This document shows, in pieces, positions 51,106-61,062 of a stretch of 64,000 nucleotides of DNA. Numbering within the stretch: position 1 is the first letter of the stretch; each line of letters begins with the position of its first letter. Below the pieces are notes generated by a model. That model did no database searches. It was not told the DNA's origin and was given only the letters and a program-made list of their open reading frames with translations. A program made the translations under genes and the position numbers. The stretch comes from Mortierella sp. BCC40632 (Eukaryota > Mortierellomycota > Mortierellomycetes > Mortierellales > Mortierellaceae), in the NCBI GenBank assembly GCA_011634665.1, contig WAEK01000005.1, forward strand, positions 922,001-986,000, given 5' to 3'.

Positions 51106-52157
51106 CTCCGCGAAGATACGTTCGGCCTTCTGAGAGAGAAAAGGTTCTGATGGACCTCCATGGAAGGAATCTGCAAGGTCATTTGGGAGTGGTTGGCACA
51201 TTCCGACTTGCCTCCTTGGCTTTTTTTGGCCGGGTCAATATGCCGATGTCAAGGCCTTCATTGAGACTTGCGACGCCTGCCAGCGTTTCCAACGGAAGGA
51301 TTCTTCTCGATACCGATTCCATCGGATCCCTCCTCCGCCCTCGATATTTCTCACGATTGGAATGGACTTAGTGGGACCCTTGCCAAGATCAAATGGGAAG
51401 GCTTTCGGCCTGAACCTGATAGATTATCTCTCAGGCTGGGCCGAAAGTATTCCACTTGCTGACATTAAAGGAGTCAGCATCGTACGGGCCGTCCAGTCCC
51501 GATGGTTTTGTCGGTATGGGTTGCCACAAACTATCATCACGGACAATGGCTCATCTTTGTCGCGGGGGGAATTCCAGCAATATTGTGTCCAGCACAAGGT
51601 ACAAATCATTGTCGCGTCGGCTTTCCACCCACAGACCAATGGAATGGTCGAACGATACAACCAGTTCATGGAGCACCAGATCCGACGTTACCTAGCTCAG
51701 AGGGACATGACAGAAGCACAGTGGAGTGAAGCGCTCGACTCGGCAATGTGGACTTGGAATACCCATCAGAAGGAGACACGCGGTCGATCACCTTTTAAGA
51801 TTATCTTTGGACAAATGCCGAGGTCGGCTGTCGACAATGAATATGACTGGATCCCTTACGAAGGAGACGATATGGAGGATATTGAAACCGAGCGATTGAA
51901 AGATGTCAAGTTCTTGAGGAAAGAAGTCAGGCAACGCATCACAAAGGAGCATACTCTCAGCACCAGGGCCTCGAAGTCTCGACTCCCGCGTGAGTTCAAC
52001 GTTGGCGACAAGGTCATCGTTTACAGGGCCTTTCTCGACAAGCAATGGTCGCATAAGTTCGCCCAGCGCTGGGAAGGACCTTTTCTCGTGGTGGCCAAAC
52101 TGGCTGGAGGAGCATACGTTCTAGCCAGTGTGCGCAAAGGAGTCGTCTGCCTGCATA
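51106..52157 (+). pseudogene. Integrase of Gypsy-E (no chromodomain), frameshifted
   Basis: RRYVRPSEREKVLMDLHGR and HLGVVGTFRLASL, a T-run frame break near 51228, then the core MDLVGPLPRSNGKAFGLNLIDYLSGWAE, ITDNGSSLSRGEF and SAFHPQTNGMVERYNQFM, giving D, D and E. The C-terminal part, FNVGDKVIVYRAFLDKQWSHKF, GPFLVVAKLAGGAYVLASV, is the SH3-like end. No chromodomain follows. It is cut at 52157 by a mariner A at a TA. Confidence 0.9.
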
Positions 52158-53785
52158 CAGTTGGCGCCAAAATGGTTTCAATGTTTTCAGAAATTTCGCT
52201 TTTTCTAATTTTCTCGTTTATTCTTTCTTTCTCTTTCATATTCAATTCTAATAGAAAGGAAAGTCTTATCAATGGTGGACCCGAGAAATAAGAAAGCGGG
52301 CCTTTATCACTTCACATGAGCGAGCTATGCCGCCTCCAATGTTGTCGTCTCATAGAAACCATTTTGCCACTAGTCCGGGAAAATTCTTCAATACCTCGTA
52401 TTCCCCCCTTTCGCTTTCAACACGGCCTCTACTCTTCGTGGCATCGACTCATAGAGCTTGTCAATCATATCCTGTGGTATCAGCTCCCATTCCTCCAGCA
52501 CCATATCCCACAATTCATGAACACTCGTAGGCCGCTTCTCTCGTTGACCAATCTGAACCTTCAGCTTGTCCCAAACATGCTCGATTGGATTTAAATCTGC
52601 TGATTGTGCAGGCCATCGAAGAACCTCAATATCCTGATCCTCCAGGTACTTGGTTGTTGCTTTGGCTTTGTGTTTGGGGTCGTTGTCGTGCTGAAAAATG
52701 AAGTCATTTTTTCCGAGATCATAATACTCGAGACTTTCTTTCAATGTTGTGTCGAGAATATTGATGTAATCCTCCTTTTTCATAGTTCCTTCATAGATCT
52801 GACAGCCATAGCCAAGTCCCTTGGACGTCATACAGCCCCAGAACATCAAGGATCCACCTCCATGCTTGACAGTAGGTTGAAGATGAAATGGTTGAACCGG
52901 ATCGCCTGGCTTAGCCCAGTAATATTGTATCCCGTCCGAGTTCCAGATGTTTATCTTTGTTTCATCTGAGAATACCACTCGCTTCCAGTCATCGATGGTC
53001 CAATTTTATGACCTCTTGCCCACTCCAACCGCGCTTGCTTGTGTCGCTTACTAAGGAAAGGCTTTTTGACTTTTTTTCTTCGCTTGAAAGCCGATCTCCC
53101 TGAGGTTGCGAAGGACTGATCTGTACGAGATAACTGTCCCTTCACCATTGAGGCTCTTGTGGACCCTGCTTGCTAGTCTTCAACATGCCGGAAAGTAACT
53201 TTCTGTTGAGATCATTCTTGGAGCGAGCCGAGAGAATTCTTGGTCTTCCTGTTGGTTGCCTTTGTAGAGTAGGTAAATGCTTGGTTCGGATCCTTGAAAC
53301 AGAAGCAGGGCTGACTGATAATCGTCTAGCGACATTCTTGACGGAGTAGCCTGCTTTTTAGCTGGCTTATGATAGAGTTTTGAGTGTCTTCTTTCGTTTT
53401 TTTCATGATGGAGGAATATCGACCATTTTCGAGCGATTGCACCCGTATTTTATATCAAACTTGTCAAGATCTATTCATCTTCTTTTAATCTCTCTGACTG
53501 ACTGTAGATATAAGACAAACGATTGTGAAAAAAGAGATGAAATAGCAATAAATATAAATGGCGTGCCCAAGTGGCGAAATGGTTCCAATATCTAGCTTCA
53601 ACAATTTACCTCATAGCACGCCTTTCTGACAACATATTGAAAATCTGTTTACACTGTCGTGAACAAGGCATTCTGGGTATTGTTTTCAATCTAAGCAACA
53701 AGGTGCATTTACATATTCTCGATGGGTAGAAAATTGCTAAAATATGAAAATTTGAGAATTATTGAAACCATTTTGGCGCCCACTG
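52158..53785 (-). mobile_element. Tc1/mariner family A, copy 3 (1628 bp, TA duplication)
   Basis: Same termini as copies 1 and 2, TA at 52156-52157 and 53786-53787. The transposase (52388-53408, - strand) has an intact DDE half, FSDETKINIW, IFQHDNDPKHKAKATTKYL, SADLNPIEHVWDKLK, to the end GGNTRY. The N-terminal half is broken near 53005 (one T short), near 53165 (CCCTGC) and near 53355 (an extra T). Confidence 0.95.
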
Positions 53786-53787
53786 TA

Positions 53788-54989
53788 GGGTAATTAGCAC
53801 CCTAATTGAGGGCACTGGGATCAAACGGTGTCATGTAGCAACTACGATATCGGAAGATAGTGAAATAAAAGACACCGAGCAAGCTTCCTTGCTCGGGGAT
53901 GCCCCTTCTTTGTATTTCGTCTGCCTGCCGTCTTTGAAGAGTAAGTTACTCCCTCCCCTTGTTGAGCGACCCTTACCCAACGACAGACATGCGACATCCA
54001 CCCTAAGTCATATGGACTTTGCGCTGCCGACCGCTCGTTCCATGCCATCGAAGTGCTCCTGGCGACCCGTCTGCAACGCGACGTTTATCGACCTTCTCCC
54101 CTCCTTGGACCATTGCAAGAATACTTCAACGATCGTGGTATCAAGAAGCCAAGACTCGCACGAGGAGGATCAAGAGACATCCGCATGGCTTCTGGCCATT
54201 GCTATCCCATCCTTTCTTTCCCTTTCTTTTTCTTTATTTCTTTCTTGATCGAGCTGTTTATTCCTCGTGTGGACAGCTACCAGTGCCAGCTTGATTGACT
54301 CGAACCCATTTGTGCCATCCCCATCCTTTCAGAATAGCATCTTGATCACTTTTGTCAGGAACTGACACTGGGACCAAGGGAGGATGGGGGGGAAATGGAG
54401 GAGGGGGCAGACAAGGCAGGTATTCAGGAAAGAAGGTTTTATTTCTGGATGCTGGTTACTGGTGGGGGAGAAAGGAACTACTTATACTAGATGATTGGGC
54501 TGTGTTGCAGTGAGTCATACTGACTAACTACTGCGGGTGGCTTCTGTGGTGGCGAACAACAGTCAATCTCATTTGACCATTGGCTCTTGATACGCGGTGG
54601 TTGTCGTGACAACTTTCTTCGGTCCTGTCCCATTGTTGTTCTTCTGGAAAATTCCTGTGAAAACGAGATATATCGACAAAAGGTTGGTCTTTGTCTTTGG
54701 ACTCTGGCACGACACCAACTCTTTTGTCTGAATCTCATTTTTTGCCTTATTCACACAGTGTAAATTTGCCTACTTTGGACTTAGCATAATTTTCCTCAGC
54801 CCGATCGGTTTTCTTCCCACTTTGGTTCTTGTTCTCCTGAGATTGCTCTAGGACATTGTCATTCCCATTTCTGTACGTATTCTCCCTTCGTCGTTATGAG
54901 AGTTGAATGTAGATTTGTAGAAGATAGACTGACCGTAGACCCATTTGATCCTATTTCCCCAGCGGCCTGTTTGTGATTTCTACAGGGCA
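53788..54989 (+). repeat. 3' internal end and 3' LTR of Gypsy-E (family T LTR)
   Basis: GAGGGCACTGGGATCAAACGG (53808-53828) abuts TGTCATGTAGCAAC, the LTR start at 53829. The LTR ends TTCTACAGGGCA at 54989. Its length is about 897 bp once the family F insert (54353-54611) is removed, matching the 899-bp solo LTR at 19627. The pre-LTR tract is only partly purine. Confidence 0.9.
54353..54611 (-). repeat. Solo LTR, family F (259 bp, TSD ACTTT)
   Basis: Begins TGTCAGGAACTGACACTGG and ends TTGTCGTGACA, with ACTTT at 54348-54352 and 54612-54616. The uninterrupted site GATCACTTTCTTCGG is seen in the LTR at 20140-20155. Same family as 11860-12106. Confidence 0.95.
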
Positions 54990-55142
54990 CCGTCCCTCGC
55001 CATCCTCATTCCCACAGCCGTCCCTCGCCATCCTCATTCACCTTAGCATTATACATTCCAGCATTGCTCGCCATCCATCGTTTTAGCAAAGGCCTAATTA
55101 CTTTTCCTCTTTCCCGTAGTCGCCAGCAACCATACCCGTAAG

Positions 55143-55287
55143 TAGTGTTTCTCAAAAAAAGCCCGAGCCGAAAAAGCTAGTCTCACACAATGTAAAATTT
55201 CTCGGTGAAAGCTCACCCGACTCGGCTCGAAAATTTACATTGTGTGGGACTGGCTTTTTTGGCTCGGGCTTTTTTTGAGAAACACTA
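55143..55287 (+). mobile_element. hAT-type fold-back MITE c, copy 2 (145 bp, TSD CCCGTAAG)
   Basis: Same length and termini as 49193-49337, with an 8-bp duplication CCCGTAAG at 55135-55142 and 55288-55295. The empty site is preserved as CTTACGGG at 17866-17873 in the left arm. Confidence 0.97.
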
Positions 55288-55301
55288 CCCGTAAGAACCT
55301 A

Positions 55302-56916
55302 AAGTGAATCCATAGATCGATCAATGATTTTTTTAGAAATGCATTCTGGCAGATTGCTCATTCGTCTATGATGCATCCCAACTGGAGACCACCGTGGGAA
55401 AATAAGTCAGCCACTTATCTATGTCCTGCTTCAGTTGCACAGACCTGCAGTAGGGAAGACTTGATGTATTTTTTTTTTTTGTTTCACTTGTCACATTGAG
55501 CCATCACTGGATTCATGGATCCTCATCGGATGATTGCTTCTCCATGGAGGGTCAGTATTTAGTGTGTCCTCCTTTGCTACGTAGCACAGCCTCAATGCGC
55601 CGAGGCATGCTCTCGCCTTTATGGATCAACTCTGGCGAGAGTTTTTACCCATTCGTCTTGGACTCGTTCCCAGAGCTCATTCAAGTCATTCGGCTCATTG
55701 TCGTACTGATTGAGGCGACGCTTTGAGGATACTCCAGACGTGTTCAATGATGTTGAGGTCCGGGGATTTCGCTGGCCACTTCACAACTCTAAACTCCTGT
55801 TCTGCAAACCATCTCTTTACTATGTTTGCCATGTGCACTTTGGAGTTGTCCTGTTGGAAGATGGAGTCTGCTGGGTCCATGCCGGCCCATTCGAATGAGC
55901 TGGTAACATAATCCTGGAGAACCTGGAGGTACATTTCCGAATTCATTCCTTCTTCGATCCAGCAGAGGTCGCCTGGGGAATTGTAAGTGATGCATCCCCA
56001 GATCATCATCTTTGCCTCCGCCACCTTGTGGAGTTCGACGGACCTGCTGACGCGAAAGCTTCCTGTGTTCAAGGTCGCTGTAGTAGAAACTGTCTGCCAA
56101 ATGTTCCCACGCGGCTGATCATGCTCTCATCGGAGAACATTACTTTCTTCCTCTTCGACAGTCCAGTCTTTGTGCGCTTTTGCAAATTCATACCTCTCGT
56201 GAATGTGATTGGGGAAGAGATCAGGTCGTTTCTGCTTGACAGATGCTTTGATGCCTCTCTTACGTAGATTGGTCCGCACAGTCTCAATCTGGACATGCAC
56301 TCCATCTCGCTCCTGAATGAACCGCTGAGCTTGACGAAGTGTTTCCATTTTGCCAGTTTTGAAATTGCGGGCAACAAGGACCATCGTTCTCTCTGGAATC
56401 TTAAGATTGAGGACCTGGTTTTGATGGAGGAACGTTTTCTTGAATACCTTTACGAATGTTGACAGCGGTCCCAATGGAGACAACAAGGGCACTTGCCACT
56501 TGTCTAACTGATTTCCCTTGCATCAGCAGATCTTTGACCGATTCCTTTTTCTCAGGAGAGAGGTGCTTTGGGGGCCTTCGAGTTCGCTCCAATGGCTGCT
56601 GCATTGTGGTTCAAAAGACTGGGAGAGAAGAATATTCAAGCTGGGTGAATGATTGGTTAGGGGAAAAAAAGACATGCAATAGAGAGATGTCTCAGCCTTT
56701 CTACTTTTCCAGCGTTTGATCAATGTGACCTCTCTGCTACATCAGGTAAACTATTGATGTATAGCTCTACTAAAGGAGATGGAGAGCAATCAGTTTAAAG
56801 TTGAAGGATCACCCATTCTCCCATGAGAGTTCCCCATTGGAATGCATCATAGACGAATGAGCAATCTGCCAGAATGCATTTCTAAAAAAATCATTGATCG
56901 ATCTATGGATTCACTT
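55302..56916 (-). mobile_element. Tc1/mariner family B, copy 2, complete (1615 bp)
   Basis: Terminal inverted repeats of about 80 bp, AAGTGAATCCATAGATCGATC to GATCGATCTATGGATTCACTT, each with GATGCATTCC/GATGCATCCC-type inner ends. TA at 55300-55301 and 56917-56918. The left arm keeps the single TA (17860-17861). Such long repeats place it nearer to long-TIR Tc1 elements than to family A. Confidence 0.96.
55552..56604 (-). pseudogene. Tc1-like transposase (family B, copy 2), frameshifted
   Basis: It starts MQQPLERTRRPPKHLSPEKK at 56604, with HTH-like KSVRQVASALVVSIGTAVN, TVRTNLRKRGIKAS, FSDES, IFQQDNSKVH and SPDLNIIEHVWSILK (DD34E). About 345 residues if whole. Frame breaks near 56405, 56150 (missing ATTC), 56090 (extra A), 56010 and 55720. 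Length and motifs are normal for a Tc1 transposase. Confidence 0.9.
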
Positions 56917-57296
56917 TACTGTACATGATATTTGTCTCTCTGTGTTTCCTTTTGTCTCTACTCTTTTCTTATCCTCAATCTTTCATTGACTTGAGCCAAG
57001 TTTCTTTTCTTTTTGTTTTTCTTTTATTCAAGAAATAGAAAAAGCACCAGCTATTCTTCCTATGCATTGATAACAGAAATAAGGCAAGTGCATATGAGAG
57101 AGAGAGGCATCTAGGAGACCCAAGAGGTGTATGGTCTCCATTTCATTATCAACTGAACCATTTTGACCGTAGTTCATTTCAACGTCTTCCTTGCGTGTGC
57201 TCACCATTGACCTCGATAAGTTGGCTTTCTTTGCTTCTATTATTGCAGGAAGCGCATGCATATGGCTCCTCAAAGGTACAGTCGTGGAAAGGTATG

Positions 57297-57297
<1 letters not shown>

Positions 57298-57329
<32 letters not shown>
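57298..57329 (+). repeat. Poly(T) tract
   Basis: About 30 consecutive T. The left arm has about 20 A at the matching place (17458-17478). Several such homopolymers (57869, 59282, 59527, 59942) punctuate this arm. Confidence 0.9.
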
Positions 57330-57330
<1 letters not shown>

Positions 57331-57772
57331 TAGAGATGTATGTAGCAGTTGATGTAGCAGTTGCAGTACAAGGCGAAAGGTGGTCAGAGCAATTAAGTGG
57401 AGTTGTTGCAACAGAGAGACTGGGAGCAGCTCCATGAAAGAGGTTGTAGCTGCTGCAGTGGGTTTGATGGCATCTGCGTAGAGAGCGTAGGAGCTTTGAT
57501 ACTGCTGACTTTCAGTCATCAACATAAAAATGGCCAATTCCCACACTCTTTCCCTCTCTCTCTCACACGAGCACATTCATTCAATCTCTCTCTTCATCTC
57601 TCTCTTCCATTCAAAGCTGCCTTTCACATGAATACATTGTCTTCCTCCCGTGAACCATTGAATTAGCTATTGTTGTTTGAAAAGAAACATAAAAAGCCTA
57701 ATGTTGATAGCATTATGGATTACGGAGACTACCCTATTACCACTTCAATAAAGTGTGCCATCCCCACCTAAA

Positions 57773-59276
57773 ATGAGAACCAACTTACTGGAGCTCCTTC
57801 TGAGCCAAGGATTAGAGAGCATTGGCCTCCATACACTACTTCAAAAAGCGAAAGGAATAGGAAACAATAAAAAAAAAAAAAAAAAAAAAGGCTCCACCTT
57901 AATCATTCGAGTATCCATACACAAGCTCACTGATCTGCGAACCAACTCATACTCGGAAGTATCTCTGTGAAGAATCTACATTCCTGTGTACGACAGATTC
58001 AGCAGTAACTAATGGCTCCATGGTCTTCTTCAAGATAGAGCCCAACCTGGATAGAGTAGGGGTAAAAGTGATATTAAATCCCTATCATACAGACACCTTT
58101 CTCTCCTTTTCTTTCTTTCCCACGCAACACTGTCTTTTTCTTTCACGTCTTCCCACGCACATTGCACATTTACAGAGATATTAACAACTGGAGTATGAAG
58201 CAACACTATTTGCCCTGTGTCTTTGCAATAATTGCCCCAGTTTGACTATGAGATGACTCAAACATCTCGAGTAAAACCAACTAAATGAGAGGTTTAATTA
58301 CCTTCACACCCACACACACAGAGAGAGAGACTTCAAGAAAGAGTGAAAAAGAGAAAAGGAGATTAAACAACACACTATTAAGCCTAATCTCTCCTATTGT
58401 ACTTATACTTTCTGTGTCCACTACTTCACTTTTGTCTCCACCGCCTTCTCCCCTTCATCGCTTCATGCTACTCAAAACAGAGGAGCATATAAAGAGCGAT
58501 ATGAGACAGAGTATGCCCTTTCACACTGTCCTTGCCTTCTGTTCTCCTCTCTACCATCCTATCTCCCTATCTCTTTCCTCACCTCAGAGATATGTCCCTT
58601 TTTTTTTATCCTTGGTTCAATCAATTAAGGTTTGATCTGCGAAGGATGCCTCGAGCAAAATCACTCCAGCCAGGAGTACTCGCGATGACCCCGCTGCAAT
58701 GTCCAACCTGTCCTTCTAGATCCAACAGAAATAGAAATAATATTGCAACTTTTCGAAGTGGTCGACGTCAGTATTGTCCCCCTTTTCTCGGACTTGGAGT
58801 CCCCTCCTCCTCCTCATGACCCCAGATCAGCAGACAATGACATCCAGCAATCAAGGCATGATAAACTTTGCTCCATCACTATTTCTACCCGTGATGAAGA
58901 AGGAGTGATAATAAGCTCATTCAACCCATATATTTTTCAATTAAAAGAGCTATCCAGTTGGTTGGAACCATTTGAGTACAAAGATATCCCCTTTGTAAAC
59001 CATGAGGACCTGGTCGGTTTTGAAATACCTGAAGACGCTTCAGTATATCAATGCCATTGCTTCTCATGAACGACATGTATCCATTGCCTTTCCGACACAT
59101 CTCTATGCTCTTGCAAAAAGATAAAATGGTGTACGGAGGGTCGAATGAGAGTATTACTTTGGAGTAGACTCCCAATTTGACGAGGATGCTCTACGCGAAG
59201 ACTTTGAATATGACCAAGAATATGAGGAAGAACATCAGGTCATTCTCCGCGACAATTCTTACAACAATGAAGGGAA

Positions 59277-59283
<7 letters not shown>
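57773..59283 (+). CDS. Candidate spliced gene, unknown function (right-arm copy)
   Basis: Exon-like blocks: MRTNLLELLLSQGLESIGLH from 57773 (followed by an A-run read as Lys); YLCEESTFLCTTDSAVTNGS with MVFFKIEPNLDR, ending at a GTAGGG; sequence after a strong polypyrimidine-CAG at about 58545-58587; VQPVLLDPTEIEIILQLFE, VDVSIVPLFSDLE, ELSSWLEPFEYKD and GFEIPEDAS up to 59042. Then a phase-0 intron GTATAT...GAGAG (59043-59151), then 43 codons of Asp/Glu/Tyr-rich tail to TAA 59281. I do not recognise the family. The last intron is well supported, the middle junctions are not, so two genes are possible. Confidence 0.5.
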
Positions 59284-59308
<25 letters not shown>

Positions 59309-59940
59309 TAGACAGACAGACAGAGATAAGATGCGATAGTCTATAGTACGCATGCTCCGACTCTTTATCCCCATTACACCCGGCTTTGTTGCCTTCCCCC
59401 CTCCACGTCCCTTCAGAAAGTTAGAATGAGAATAAAAGGAATGCTACGATAGAGAGAGAGAGAAGAAAGAAAGAAAGAGAAAAGTGAAAGAAAGAGTGAG
59501 AGAAAAGAATAAGGAGAGATATACGAAAAAAAAAAAAAAAAAGAGAGAGAGAGAGAGAGAAAGAGAGAGAGCTTGAGCGTGTGTCTAGGAGATAGAGAGG
59601 ATAGGGGGCAAGGATTCGGTGGAGCATTAGTAAAGTACACCCAGTCACCCACTGTCTGCTTCATTTAATCTTGCAGTTCGACTTGGGATCTATGGTGGGA
59701 GACCCATATCAGAGGAGCAGGGCCCTGGGCACGTGCACATCACAGCAGCTACATTAGATATACATAGCCTCCTGTGGGACAGGAAACAGAGTAAATACTC
59801 AGCGTCCCTGAGACTAAGTGTCCAGGCATGTGTTTTTTCTCACCGACTCACACTTTCCCTTTGCTCTTCGCCTTTGACTACCACGGTCATCCCTATCGAG
59901 GCGTTTCCTCACGGTAATCTCATTCACATCACTCTTGCAG

Positions 59941-59979
<39 letters not shown>

Positions 59980-60057
59980 TTGAAAGAAGGAAAGAAGGAA
60001 AGACTACCAAAGGCGAGAGTCGAGTGCCCGTGGCGAAGCCGCGGGCACTCTACTTGT

Positions 60058-60769
60058 GTCATGGAACGGACCAGGTTATATTGCTAAGATCGATGAAACC
60101 ATGGACTCCAACTTGTATATCCAGATTCTCCGAGAGGATCTGCATATGTCTGTTGAGGAATGGGGCATGACTCAAGAAGAATTCATCTTTCAGCACGACA
60201 ACGATCCCAAGCATACAGCCAAGGTTACCAAGGCGTACCTCGAGTCGATTGGGGTGACAGAGACCGATGATAGGCTTTTATTCTGGCCTGCACAATCCCC
60301 TGACTTGAATCCAATCGAAAATATGTGGGCATACTTGAAGAAAAGACTGGCAAAGTATCCAACGCGTCCTAAAAGCTGTCGCGAGTTATGGGACCGAATC
60401 TCCACAGAATGGTACAAGATTCCGGTAGAATACTGCCGCAGCCTGATTAGGAGCATGCCAAAGAGACTCAGGGCTGTCCATAGAGCCAAAGGGAGGCAAA
60501 CAAAGTACTGATCCAGCGAGATATAGCTCGTTGAAGACAAAAATCAAGGAAATTTTTCATGTCGGTCAAAACTGTTACAATGACCAGGCCCTATTAAAGA
60601 CCAAAAATCTCAACAGCCAATTGAGGTACCTCTTTAAAACTTAGAGAATATATTTATCATCAATAAATGAATGTTCATTCCGATTTTCAGTCGATTCCAA
60701 CCATTGGAGGGCGAGTATCCCAAGATTAAAAAAAAATTGAAAACATTGTAACAATTATGGCCGGCACTG
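60058..60769 (+). mobile_element. Tc1/mariner family C, 3' end only
   Basis: Transposase C-terminal half followed by 3' sequence and the terminal repeat ...ATTGTAACAATTATGGCCGGCACTG at 60769, then TA (60770-60771). The 5' part is missing where the inverted arm ends (60057). The TA belongs to a family G LTR, so the element had inserted there. Confidence 0.88.
60059..60511 (+). pseudogene. Tc1-like transposase fragment (family C), C-terminal half
   Basis: An open frame of about 150 residues: WNGPGYIAKIDETMDSN, FIFQHDNDPKHTAKVTKAYL, FWPAQSPDLNPIENMWAYLKKR, and tail RLRAVHRAKGRQTKY to TGA 60509-60511. I count 39 residues between the Asp of QHDND and the Glu of NPIEN, instead of 34 in families A and B. 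The first catalytic Asp and the DNA-binding half are missing, so it is not functional. Confidence 0.9.
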
Positions 60770-60919
60770 TACCTTGGGGACAGCGCGACAGGGACAGTTG
60801 CTAAAGCAAATGGACTTGAGGGACAGAGGAAAGAAAGCTGACTTTATTACAGGGGGGAGGGAAGGCTACTTTTATATCCCCTAGCCTGGAAGACTAGGGA
60901 TCGTAAATGCTACACTGCA
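60770..60919 (-). repeat. Family G LTR fragment (150 bp)
   Basis: Reverse complement of the first 150 bp of the LTR at 3702-4411 (TGCAGTGTAGC...CCCCAAGGTA). It is cut at its TA by mariner C. Confidence 0.88.
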
Positions 60920-61062
60920 AGACACGGCTTGTATACAATGGTTAGACACAACTAATCTTGAGGATCCTGAAGGAGAAAAGTGATCGAGTACGAGATGGAC
61001 GCCATTTCATAATAATCTGAGCAGGAAAGAAATGCATTGGGTAGTACACCATCCAAGTATCT

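Larger units (their letters stand above)
46567..54989 (+). mobile_element. Gypsy-E: divergent Ty3/Gypsy element with later insertions, 5' LTR missing
   Basis: Gag remnant, protease with DSG, RT with FVDD, RNase H and integrase without chromodomain, then a family T 3' LTR (53829-54989). It is disrupted in order by an LTR-like insert near 46918, a MITE (49193), a family K LTR (49801), a TRIM LTR (50607), a mariner A (52158) and, in its 3' LTR, a family F LTR (54353). The left end is cut by Gypsy-D. Pol similarity to the other Gypsy elements here is low. Confidence 0.9.
54990..60057 (-). repeat. Right arm of the inverted duplication
   Basis: Reverse complement of 13092-18003. It begins directly after the Gypsy-E LTR and ends ...CTACTTGT at 60057, with the hairpin GAGTGCCCGTGG-CGAAG-CCGCGGGCACTC at 60022-60050. 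It carries a MITE and a mariner B that the left arm lacks, and it lacks the mariner A of the left arm. A 27-bp direct repeat (CCGTCCCTCGCCATCC...) sits at its inner edge (54990-55045). Confidence 0.93.

Noticed and set aside
13092..60057. Giant DNA transposon with 3.3-kb terminal inverted repeats
   Set aside because: No target duplication is visible outside the arms (AAGAG versus GTCAT), and the interior is fully explained by independent retrotransposon insertions. Kept only as a duplication.
59733..60170. 145-residue ORF spanning the arm boundary
   Set aside because: It crosses a 35-base A-run and the junction with mariner C, so it is a chance fusion.
60770..60919. Complete 145-bp LTR at both 3702 and 60775
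   Set aside because: The shared sequence includes AGGTA beyond the CCCCA end, and the GAAT duplication at 4412 shows the real LTR is 710 bp. The second copy is truncated by mariner C.
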